This document shows positions 1 to 5,621 of a stretch of 6,781 nucleotides of DNA, piece by piece (the first letter of the stretch is position 1; each line of letters opens with the position of its first letter). The notes under the pieces were generated by a model, which did not search any database, had not been told where the DNA came from, and was given only the letters and a program-made list of their open reading frames with translations. This DNA comes from Methanobrevibacter sp. (GTDB taxonomy: Archaea > Methanobacteriota > Methanobacteria > Methanobacteriales > Methanobacteriaceae), in NCBI GenBank assembly GCA_017652345.1, contig JAGCBE010000109.1, forward strand, positions 1 to 6,781. Reading direction: 5' to 3'. The position numbers and the translations under genes were made by a program.

Positions 1-41
1 AAACCTTCATTCAGCAATTCTTTAATCTCCGTGTAAGTCAT
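1..41 (-). CDS. Start of a truncated downstream gene (5' end only)
   Basis: An ATG at 41 on the minus strand opens a frame reading MTYTEIKELLNEG and runs off the left edge of the window. It is supported by a strong ribosome binding site, AAGGGGG, seven bases upstream (bases 54-48), inside the end of the endolysin gene. It overlaps the last 20 bases of the endolysin in another frame, which fits the tight packing seen elsewhere in this window. Only 13 residues are visible, so no product can be named. In this kind of phage, genes after the lysis cassette may be structural, but that is inference from position only. Confidence 0.6.
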   Translation of the reverse strand, partial: MTYTEIKELLNEG

Positions 42-573
42 TAATAAGCCCCCTTAATTTATTAATATTTTCTTCCATAGAAATTAAAATGTTTTTAATT
101 TCTACACTTGCATTATATTTATTAGTTTCTGAATAGTCAAGTCCTGCAAATAGAGTTACCCTGTTAAAACCGTCTAATGTGCGAGTACCTACACCGTTTC
201 GTTGTGTTTTGGTACTTCTTGTACTATCACGAACAACATTATTACCACAATAAATACCAACGTGTTTACAGTTTCCCAAACCGTCAAAATAACCGACAGT
301 TTCAGCCCCTTGCTCTGTCCATATATAAACAAAAGCACCAACAGGTATTTCTCCAAATGCTTCTATACATTCTTCTACTGTACCCCTCCATGCGTATAAG
401 TTTCTATACATGGAGTTACAACCTTTCCAGTTATAAGGGTTTCCGTTAGATTTAACAACCCCTATATCCTTCAAAACTTCTTCTACAAAAGCTTGACAAT
501 CTAACTGATCGTATTTGTATTTATCCCATTTTGAAAGTAAAGCGCACTCTGCAAACTCTCTACCTGTTTTCAC
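22..573 (-). CDS. Endolysin, NlpC/P60-like cysteine peptidase/amidase
   Basis: A 183-aa protein likely to cut host peptidoglycan at lysis. The N-terminal two thirds reads as an NlpC/P60 (CHAP-like) papain-fold domain. The probable catalytic cysteine is C26 in LDCQAFVEEVL and the catalytic histidine is H104 in KHVGIYCGNN, preceded by the GAFVYIW strand usual in this family. After about residue 150 there is only a short helical, charged tail and no recognisable SH3 or LysM wall-binding repeat. No signal peptide is visible, so it should depend on the holin encoded just upstream. The start is a GTG at 573 that overlaps the holin TGA stop (GTGA, 4 bases). No good ribosome binding site precedes it, suggesting translational coupling to the holin. 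Domain assignment is fairly secure; the exact bond cleaved is not known from sequence. Confidence 0.8.
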   Translation of the reverse strand: MKTGREFAECALLSKWDKYKYDQLDCQAFVEEVLKDIGVVKSNGNPYNWKGCNSMYRNLYAWRGTVEECIEAFGEIPVGAFVYIWTEQGAETVGYFDGLGNCKHVGIYCGNNVVRDSTRSTKTQRNGVGTRTLDGFNRVTLFAGLDYSETNKYNASVEIKNILISMEENINKLRGLINDLHGD

Positions 574-821
574 TTTTCATCATCCAATCTATCAAGTAAT
601 TTTTGTATTACTAACGTATTGTTATTAATGGCTGAAACCATATCACTTTTCTGCTCATTAAGAGCATTAGTAAAACTCAATTTTAGATCGTTCATGGCTT
701 CATTATGTTTCTGTGTTTCCTCCCTATGTTCTTTTTGTTCGTTCTTCAACATAATAAACAGGGCAATAGTACAAGCAATAGGGAATCCGAAATTCTGAAT
801 TAAAGTAACAATTTCCTCCAT
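570..821 (-). CDS. Holin, BhlA/UviB-like small membrane protein
   Basis: An 83-aa protein with one hydrophobic segment at about residues 11-26 (FGFPIACTIALFIMLK). It is followed by a long, highly charged region rich in E, K, Q, N and H (residues 27-83) that should form a helix or coiled coil. A short N-terminal MEEIVTLIQNFGFP lead, a single membrane helix and a KNEQKEHREE-type cytoplasmic tail are the look of the BhlA/UviB holin-like family. It lies directly before the endolysin with a 4-base overlap, forming a two-gene lysis cassette. ATG at 821 was chosen because GGGAGG (834-829) lies seven bases upstream. A TTG at 836 in the same frame falls just before that ribosome binding site and is unlikely. 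The gene follows the structured RNA at 926-847 and is probably transcribed from the same promoter. Confidence 0.75.
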   Translation of the reverse strand: MEEIVTLIQNFGFPIACTIALFIMLKNEQKEHREETQKHNEAMNDLKLSFTNALNEQKSDMVSAINNNTLVIQKLLDRLDDEK

Positions 822-828
822 ATTAAAA

Positions 829-849
829 CCTCCCAAATTAAAAATTGGG
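829..849 (-). promoter_or_regulatory. Hairpin that would mask the holin ribosome binding site
   Basis: On the minus-strand RNA, CCCAA (849-845) is complementary to UUGGG (836-832), with the 8-base loop UUUUUAAU. The GGG on the right arm is the first half of the holin ribosome binding site GGGAGG (834-829). The CCC on the left arm also closes the large helix of the upstream structured RNA by pairing with G926-G924. The two pairings exclude each other. The pairing is seen directly; regulation is inference, and a 5-bp stem is modest. Confidence 0.4.
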
Positions 850-926
850 CTGTTTCACTATCTCATATACTCGCCAGTACATCCCCGTCCTTCTGGGACT
901 TGCGTTGGGGAATAGTGATACAACCC
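847..926 (-). ncRNA. Candidate packaging (prohead) RNA, phi29 pRNA-like fold
   Basis: The minus-strand RNA starting at G926 folds into a three-way junction with the phi29 pRNA layout. The A helix is 926-912 paired with 861-847: 15 positions with one G-U pair (850/923) and one A-A mismatch (854/919). The C helix is CCCC 910-907 with GGGG 886-883, possibly extended by U911-A882. The asymmetric 5' CE bulge is AACGCAA (906-900). The E hairpin is GUCC 899-896 with GGAC 890-887 and loop CAGAA. E joins C directly on its 3' side, as in phi29. The D hairpin is 882-876 with 871-865 (7 bp including a G-U) and loop GGCG. GCG of the D loop is complementary to CGC of the CE bulge, the feature phi29 pRNAs use to form rings. 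The two G-U pairs become C-A mismatches on the plus strand, so the minus strand is favoured. A good promoter places +1 at G926. The core is shorter than phi29 pRNA (about 120 nt functional). A leader or riboswitch for the lysis genes is the main alternative. Confidence 0.7.
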
Positions 927-932
927 ATTAAT

Positions 933-961
933 AATATAATAAAAAAAGTCCCCTCTGTAAA
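933..961 (-). promoter_or_regulatory. Sigma-A-like promoter for the structured RNA and lysis genes
   Basis: The minus strand carries TTTACA (961-956) and TATATT (938-933), separated by exactly 17 bases. Each hexamer matches five of six consensus positions. Six bases after the -10 box comes GGG (926-924), a natural start that coincides with the 5' edge of the folded RNA. The -35 box overlaps the loop and one closing base of the upstream terminator hairpin, so one short stretch ends the previous transcript and begins the next. Confidence 0.65.
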
Positions 962-968
962 GAGGGGA
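941..968 (-). terminator. Intrinsic terminator after the probable SSB gene
   Basis: A perfect 8-bp GC-rich stem (968-961 with 956-949, arms TCCCCTCT and AGAGGGGA) with a 4-base loop is followed on the minus strand by C and seven Ts (947-941). It lies 11 bases after the stop codon at 980. The plus strand also has a T-rich tail (TTTTATTTTT from 969), so the element could work in both directions, although no plus-strand gene is seen to need it. Confidence 0.9.
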
Positions 969-979
969 TTTTATTTTTG

Positions 980-1309
980 TTATTCTTCTGCAAGTTCAAA
1001 ATTGACGTACTTGTTATTTTTCTTACTAAGATTAATAACAATTTTGATGCAAGGTTTTTCACTATCCTGGCAATCTCCGAAAGCTTCATCATATTTCATA
1101 AACTTTTCAATAAAAGCCTGCACTTCCGTCTTATAGAATTTACCGTCTTTACCGTTCTTAATAACAAGGACAGTATGTTCTTTGCCATCACTACCCGTAT
1201 AGGTGTGAGTATGGTATGCGACCGGAGAAATAATCATACCCTCACAATCTTTAAGGTTTGTGTGCTTTCCGTTCATAGCATTAAACAGTTCCATTTTAGT
1301 AAGTTCCAT
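980..1309 (-). CDS. Probable single-stranded DNA-binding protein (phi29 p5-like role)
   Basis: A 109-aa soluble protein. ATG at 1309 is chosen because GAAAGGGG lies eight bases upstream. An in-frame extension to 1399 would run back through the promoter and has no ribosome binding site. The sequence reads like alternating beta strands of a small OB-type fold: LFNAMNGKHTNLKDCEG, then IISPVAYHTHTYTG, TVLVIKNGKDGKFYKTEV, a helix AFIEKFMKYDEAFG, then IKIVINLSK and YVNFELAEE with an acidic end. This arrangement resembles the phage SSBs found in phi29-like replication modules, but the match is by pattern, not alignment. It has its own strong promoter and terminator, fitting a protein needed in bulk to coat strands displaced during protein-primed replication. 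It follows the packaging ATPase. If not an SSB, it is an unassigned abundant early protein. Confidence 0.5.
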   Translation of the reverse strand: MELTKMELFNAMNGKHTNLKDCEGMIISPVAYHTHTYTGSDGKEHTVLVIKNGKDGKFYKTEVQAFIEKFMKYDEAFGDCQDSEKPCIKIVINLSKKNNKYVNFELAEE

Positions 1310-1340
1310 AGGTTTATCCCCTTTCAAATAATTATTATCT

Positions 1341-1357
1341 AACTGGTATAACCAGTT
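1341..1357. repeat. Perfect dyad in the SSB leader (possible operator or 5' hairpin)
   Basis: AACTGGT and ACCAGTT form a perfect 7+7 inverted repeat around a 3-base centre. With transcription starting near 1363 it lies at about +7 to +23 of the SSB transcript. It could be a repressor site or a 5' stem-loop that stabilises the mRNA. A second inverted pair, GTTGACA (1355-1361) and TGTCAAC (1391-1397), brackets the promoter. Confidence 0.6.
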
Positions 1358-1369
1358 GACATTTATTAT

Positions 1370-1396
1370 ATTATACTTGTTTTGTTTGTTTGTCAA
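1370..1396 (-). promoter_or_regulatory. Sigma-A-like promoter of the probable SSB gene
   Basis: A perfect TTGACA (1396-1391) is followed after 15 bases by a perfect TATAAT (1375-1370). A second overlapping TATAAT (1370-1365) lies at a 20-base spacing, and TAATAT (1373-1368) would give 17. The start would be near 1363, giving a leader of about 54 bases. The -35 box begins three bases after the ATPase stop codon, and no terminator separates the two genes, so read-through from the early operon is also expected. Confidence 0.75.
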
Positions 1397-1399
1397 CAA

Positions 1400-2410
1400 T
1401 TAATTTAGATTAAATAAATCTCTGAATAATATTTCAAGTTCAAACGACTCAAACCAAACATTTTTACTAACCATATAATGAACACGTAACATATAATAAT
1501 CTTGTGTAAACATTTTTAAACCAATACCGAAAGCATCATAATACGGTTTAGTTTCCTGGATTGATGAAACATAATATTTTCTTTCGGATTTATGCTTATA
1601 TATTCCTATTTCACCAACGGAAACCAAATGCACATATTCCCGTAAAGGTTCGGATTTTATATTGGTTTCATCAGTTCTAAAAGCATTATCCAAAGCCATT
1701 TGTATAAAATCATCAGACGCATTTTTATATAACATTGTTTCTCGTTTTTTCTCACTTATTGGAGAATCTAACAACATAACTAACATTCTTGTCCGATCTG
1801 CCTTTCTCCATACCATTTGTTTACCAACAATCATTTTAATTGCAGTTTTCATTAAATGCCAGGATGCAAAATACGGATTACTTAATTTATTAGCATTTCC
1901 TAACATAATAACCTTTACAGCTTCTTTTCCTTCTAATTCCCTGTTACGGTTTACCGTTTCAACAAAATTCTGAAAAGCACTAAACTCATTTTTAATAGAC
2001 ATTTCACCAATACTTGCTATAAATTCATCAAATACGATATAATCATAATCTGAAAAATCTATACCCCTTATATTAGCTACCACCGATAAAGCTACACCAT
2101 ATGCAACAATATCACCATTTTTATCATTATACCGAAAAATAATATTATTACCGGATGAAAACGGTTTTATATTTATTTCCATATCAATATTTAATTTTTT
2201 AAAGGGGTTACCTTCAATAGTAGCACATTGTTCTAACTGTGTTTTTAATCGTCGCAAATATATAAACTTCTTACCCTCTTTAATTAGTTTTTTAAAAACA
2301 CCGTAAGTTTTACCTACACCCCGTGATCCAACAACAGTTATAATACTTTCAACTTGTGACATTAAATAATCCCAATCTACATAACCATTATCACCATAAA
2401 TCTTACTCAT
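1400..2410 (-). CDS. DNA encapsidation (packaging) ATPase, phi29 gp16-like
   Basis: A 336-aa packaging motor ATPase (phi29 gp16 is 332 aa) that would pump the genome into the prohead. Seen directly: Walker A GSRGVGKT at residues 28-35, then KKFIYLRRLKTQLE (47-60), then ALSVVANIRG before Walker B YIVFDEF (124-130, catalytic E129), then NFVETVNRNRE (148-158) and a sensor-like VIMLGNANKLSNPYF (167-181). These blocks occur in the same order and spacing as in phi29 gp16 (GARGIGKS, FIYVRR, IVFDEFI, RNRE, NPYF). ATG at 2410 is chosen over an in-frame ATG at 2455 because GAAGGGAG precedes it at about ten bases, it follows the polymerase stop by one base, and the resulting length matches gp16. Unlike phi29, where gp16 is a late gene on the other strand, here it follows the polymerase in the same operon. 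In phi29 this enzyme works with pRNA, and a pRNA candidate lies downstream at 926-847. Confidence 0.93.
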   Translation of the reverse strand: MSKIYGDNGYVDWDYLMSQVESIITVVGSRGVGKTYGVFKKLIKEGKKFIYLRRLKTQLEQCATIEGNPFKKLNIDMEINIKPFSSGNNIIFRYNDKNGDIVAYGVALSVVANIRGIDFSDYDYIVFDEFIASIGEMSIKNEFSAFQNFVETVNRNRELEGKEAVKVIMLGNANKLSNPYFASWHLMKTAIKMIVGKQMVWRKADRTRMLVMLLDSPISEKKRETMLYKNASDDFIQMALDNAFRTDETNIKSEPLREYVHLVSVGEIGIYKHKSERKYYVSSIQETKPYYDAFGIGLKMFTQDYYMLRVHYMVSKNVWFESFELEILFRDLFNLN

Positions 2411-2411
2411 T

Positions 2412-4601
2412 TTAAGAGTGCTCCCTTCTATAATCTCCGTATAACTGTATTTCATTTAACAATAAACGATAATCCTTTGCATAGGTCATTTTGTAAGTAC
2501 CTGGAACAATGGCAACATTTTTTGTTATATGTACCTTCCTTCCGGTTTCTTTATCAGTATAATAAAAATCATCATTATCATTATAAACTGAAATTGTACC
2601 TCCTGCTTTATGCCAGGTCATTCCCTCCTTTATCAAATCCCCCTCATCATTAAATATATCCGGATGAAAATTTTCTAATGTTCCTAATTCTTCTACGGCA
2701 AAACTTACTCCGGTTTCTTCATTAATCTTTTTGCTTACTCCTGCAACTGTTATACCCATTTTACCGTTAACAATATAAGCGTATCTTTTTGCCCCCTGTG
2801 TAATAAACTGATCATAAAATCCGTCATTCTCCCATAAGCCTATATAATGAACAACCCCCTTTTTATCAGTTGCAAATGCTTTATTATTAACGGCTTTTTG
2901 TTTTAATTTATCATTTAAAACAGATATATTTATATCCCCTTCAACTTTTACACTATCTGTATCGACATACACCAATTTATCACCGCAAAGCTTTATAGCC
3001 GATTGTAACTGTGCTCTCCCTAAACTTGTGGTATACACCCCCCATTGATACGGAAATGGAGCATTTTTTAATAATTTTTCAAGTTCCTTTTTCGTATAAT
3101 CATCATAATCCGATTTATAAAAATCTCCATCATGTTTTTTCTCAATAGTGTGTAAAGGATCGTATGTTATAGAAGTATGTACGGGATCGGTCATAGACAT
3201 TCCAAACACCGCATTTAGCAAATTTTTACTTTTCATATACATATACAAGCCATCTTCCGAATCGTCCCCTTTTAATCCGGTTTTATTATTAAAATAACTT
3301 TGTATTACTTCTCTATATTCTACGGGTAACATATCCTTTTCGGCTACCATAGCTTCAATACAATCAAATTCATCATAAGTATATTGATCTAACACTATTT
3401 TTAAATCAATCTCCGTAAGTGCTATCTCCATATACCCAGCTTGCAAAACTCGCCCGTTATCTACTAATAATTCTAACCCTCCTTGCATTGTTTCATCATC
3501 GGTACTAACCGCATCACATTTACTTAAACTAATATAAGGTATTGGTTCTTTTTGTTTTTTCAATCTTATATTTTTAAATTGATATAACCCTACAACCGCA
3601 TAATTTAAACCAATAAACATAAAAATTCTTTCAATTCTTTTTCTTGCGGTTTTATTTTTAATATCTAACCATTTAAAAGGTTTCATTGGGAATAATTGTG
3701 TTAATTGTTGTGTTGGGTAAGAGGATGATATGTCAAAAGATTGTACATTTGAAATAATCTTACCCACTTTATACATATTTGCGTGGGTATTACCACCCCT
3801 TGCGCACTTGCGCAACAAACGGTATTGTTCTTCATCCGGTTTTAATGATCGTAATTCCATGTAATAATCTTTCAACGCTTCTTTACATTCCCTCCGAACA
3901 TAACCCGTACTTGTTAAAGGCATTGTTTCCAGTGTATCACCACCCTTTATAACTCTGTATTTCATAGCTTGTACAAGTGATTCCGTATCCGTCAATGTGT
4001 ATTCAAGTTCAAAAGGGGTTAATTCTGTCCAGGGAAACCGAATTTTATCATAATCGAATTTTTGACCGGATAATTTTTCCTTTACACCTGTTTGTTTACA
4101 TAATGCCGATAAACTTAAATTACTTTGAATATAACTACATCTAAACTCAAATATATCAAACATTCTACAATAAATAGGCTTACGCACATCACGAAAAAAT
4201 ATTTCTTCATTTTTAAACGGATAAACACCGCTAAAGAAAGTCCATTCGAAAGCAAGATTATGTATAAAACAAACCATTATCGGCAAATCGGACAAACTAT
4301 AATTTATTTTTAATTTCTCTATGCACCTTTTTAACAAATTTAACCAATCAAAAAATTCTTCCCATGTTCTACCTTGTACAGTATATTCTTCAATGGTAAA
4401 TGTCCAAATATACATAAAACTATGCACATCATATAACTGTTTATTAGGATTACACCATATAGAAGTAGTTTCTATATCAAAAGCAGTAAAAACGTTAATA
4501 ATTCTCTGTTTAATCCGTTTCCTTTTGTTTTTTGTCGGTTCAACTAAACCAAATGATAATAAATATTCATACCAATTTATATCATTCACATTTACCAACA
4601 T
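2412..4601 (-). CDS. Protein-primed family B DNA polymerase
   Basis: A 729-aa replicative polymerase of the phi29 type (DNA_pol_B_2), with 3'-5' exonuclease and strand-displacing synthesis from a terminal protein. Exo I is FDIETT (D42, E44), Exo II is HNLAFEW (N115, E119), Exo III is YTLTD (Y201, D205). An ARGGNTHAN block (267-275) matches the YxGG region linking the exo and pol domains. Motif A is DISSSYP (290-296), motif B is KNLLNAVFG (459-467), motif C is YVDTDS (D547, D549), and KRY (605-607) is the KxY motif. It is longer than the 572-575-aa phi29 enzyme, with about 35 extra residues between motifs A and B (TPR2 area) and about 60 extra after motif C. Exo II has Glu where phi29 has Asp66. 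ATG at 4601 has GAGGGG seven bases upstream and follows the previous stop by one base. The frame is intact. Confidence 0.97.
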   Translation of the reverse strand: MLVNVNDINWYEYLLSFGLVEPTKNKRKRIKQRIINVFTAFDIETTSIWCNPNKQLYDVHSFMYIWTFTIEEYTVQGRTWEEFFDWLNLLKRCIEKLKINYSLSDLPIMVCFIHNLAFEWTFFSGVYPFKNEEIFFRDVRKPIYCRMFDIFEFRCSYIQSNLSLSALCKQTGVKEKLSGQKFDYDKIRFPWTELTPFELEYTLTDTESLVQAMKYRVIKGGDTLETMPLTSTGYVRRECKEALKDYYMELRSLKPDEEQYRLLRKCARGGNTHANMYKVGKIISNVQSFDISSSYPTQQLTQLFPMKPFKWLDIKNKTARKRIERIFMFIGLNYAVVGLYQFKNIRLKKQKEPIPYISLSKCDAVSTDDETMQGGLELLVDNGRVLQAGYMEIALTEIDLKIVLDQYTYDEFDCIEAMVAEKDMLPVEYREVIQSYFNNKTGLKGDDSEDGLYMYMKSKNLLNAVFGMSMTDPVHTSITYDPLHTIEKKHDGDFYKSDYDDYTKKELEKLLKNAPFPYQWGVYTTSLGRAQLQSAIKLCGDKLVYVDTDSVKVEGDINISVLNDKLKQKAVNNKAFATDKKGVVHYIGLWENDGFYDQFITQGAKRYAYIVNGKMGITVAGVSKKINEETGVSFAVEELGTLENFHPDIFNDEGDLIKEGMTWHKAGGTISVYNDNDDFYYTDKETGRKVHITKNVAIVPGTYKMTYAKDYRLLLNEIQLYGDYRREHS

Positions 4602-4602
4602 A

Positions 4603-5283
4603 TTACAGCCCCTCTATATAATCATCCCAAATAGCACTAATTTCCCCAGGAGTCAAACCCTCCATGTTTTCAGCATTAGTCAATAATTGTTTTCTATTTT
4701 CTAAAAATAGATCAAAGTCCTTCGTTATTGTTTTAACATCAAACCCTTTTTCTAACAATCGGCTAAAATCTTGCACAAATTCATCAATAACGTAATGTTG
4801 TGTAAAATCACCCTGTGAAAAACGATATTCCATATACTCTACAAATGCTTGTGCTTGTGAGGGGGTTATATTAAGTTTAAAACCAAATTTAGCTTCTACC
4901 GTTTTAAGGGCTTTTAAATATACCTCAAATTTTTTAGCTTGTTCCGGAGAAGTCGCAAACTCCCGTACTTTTTTTCTTCTTCTGTACTCCCTTTGTTGCT
5001 GTCTTTTTCTTTCCTTTAAATCAATTTGTTCATACGGCAAAACCGGAAATGTTTTAAACTCCGGTACAAGTCCCGTTTCCCTTATTGCCTTTACCTGGCT
5101 ACCACCGGAATAATACCCCTTTACAGCTTGCATAGCTTCACCAGGGCTAACAACTCCTGCTTTAATTTCCCTAATGGTAGGGAAATGCACCAGGGGCATA
5201 AGTCCCGCTTCTACCGCTCTTTTGTTACGCTTTACAACTATATCACGTAAACGGGTATATTCTTTGTTATCAAATTTACTCAT
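4603..5283 (-). CDS. Probable terminal protein (replication primer)
   Basis: A 226-aa protein assigned mainly by position: it ends one base before the protein-primed polymerase, as phi29 gene 3 precedes gene 2. It would stay covalently bound to the 5' genome ends and supply a Ser, Thr or Tyr hydroxyl as primer. Supporting features are the size (phi29 TP is 266 aa), no membrane segment, and a very basic stretch at residues 90-108 (KERKRQQQREYRRRKK) suited to DNA or nucleoid binding. A helical, more acidic C-terminal half follows (residues 113-226, FVEYMEYRFSQ, IDEFVQDFSRLLEKGF, LTPGEISAIWDDYIEGL). The priming residue cannot be picked by eye; S144, S174, S216, T202 and Y223 are among the candidates. 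ATG at 5283 has a modest GGTGAAG upstream and overlaps the preceding gene by eight bases. Sequence similarity to known terminal proteins is not evident by eye. Confidence 0.75.
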   Translation of the reverse strand: MSKFDNKEYTRLRDIVVKRNKRAVEAGLMPLVHFPTIREIKAGVVSPGEAMQAVKGYYSGGSQVKAIRETGLVPEFKTFPVLPYEQIDLKERKRQQQREYRRRKKVREFATSPEQAKKFEVYLKALKTVEAKFGFKLNITPSQAQAFVEYMEYRFSQGDFTQHYVIDEFVQDFSRLLEKGFDVKTITKDFDLFLENRKQLLTNAENMEGLTPGEISAIWDDYIEGL

Positions 5284-5479
5284 AATAATGCTTCACCATC
5301 CAATCACGGCAAATTTCAAACGATCCTTTAATTATTTCAGTTTCCCAATAGTAACAAATAACAGCATAACCACCATTTACCATTATGATTTTACATAGTT
5401 CTCCGGTATCCTTATAATAACAGAGATAATATTTATTAATTTCTATGTTTCTGCCCTTTGTTAGAAACTGCCCTATCAT
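5276..5479 (-). CDS. Small early protein, paralogue of the preceding gene
   Basis: A 67-aa protein of unknown function, rich in Tyr, Ile and Lys, with no membrane helix or known motif. Residues 37-62 (from GGYAV through IKGSFEICRDWMV) align without gaps to residues 15-40 of the neighbouring 61-aa protein. Seven of 26 positions are identical, including G, A, Y, G, E, C and V at fixed spacing, and most others are conservative. The pair looks like an old tandem duplication. The only plausible start is ATG 5479, which overlaps the upstream gene by 44 bases. GGAGG lies 12 bases before it, rather far, so the start is less certain than for its neighbours. It overlaps the terminal protein start by eight bases. 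Confidence 0.7.
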   Translation of the reverse strand: MIGQFLTKGRNIEINKYYLCYYKDTGELCKIIMVNGGYAVICYYWETEIIKGSFEICRDWMVKHYYE

Positions 5480-5621
5480 GTGAAATAATAACCTCCATCA
5501 TTACAATATATTCCTTACATTTTTCTAATGTTCCATAGAAACACTTGTTCCCCATATAATCACGAACAAATGCAAAACCATCCGGACAACCGTTTTCTAT
5601 GATCTGATAAAAGTTAATCAT
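5436..5621 (-). CDS. Small early protein with a GTLExCKEYI motif
   Basis: A 61-aa protein of unknown function. The middle (residues 15-40, GFAFVRDY then CFYGTLEKCKEYIV) reads as two short strands and a helix. It is matched position by position in the next gene downstream and more weakly in the 64-aa first gene of the operon (TNATLESFRRYL). The last 20 residues are polar and basic. ATG 5621 overlaps the previous stop by one base (TAATG) and has AAGGTGAG just upstream. Placement in the early operon before the replication genes suggests a host-takeover or regulatory role, but the sequence does not show which. Confidence 0.75.
   Translation of the reverse strand: MINFYQIIENGCPDGFAFVRDYMGNKCFYGTLEKCKEYIVMMEVIISHDRAVSNKGQKHRN

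Noticed and set aside
847..926. Known metabolite riboswitch class in front of the lysis genes
   Set aside because: I could not match the conserved cores of c-di-GMP, preQ1, purine, SAM or fluoride types, and the pRNA layout explains the bulge and loop complementarity better. It remains a fallback hypothesis.
847..968. A plus-strand version of the structured RNA ending at the terminator
   Set aside because: The terminator has a T-run on the plus strand too, but two helix pairs become C-A mismatches and no clear plus-strand promoter was found upstream.
1310..1399. A 30-residue N-terminal extension of the probable SSB to 1399
   Set aside because: It would cover the TATAAT promoter and dyad and has no ribosome binding site, whereas ATG 1309 has GAAAGGGG at good spacing.
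2411..2455. An upstream in-frame ATG for the packaging ATPase at 2455
   Set aside because: No close ribosome binding site. It would give a 44-base overlap with the polymerase, and the 2410 start gives the expected gp16 length and abuts the polymerase stop.
3796..3816. Tandem CTTGCGCA repeat within the polymerase gene
   Set aside because: Only two copies, and it is explained by the coding sequence for the RKCARGG block near the YxGG motif.
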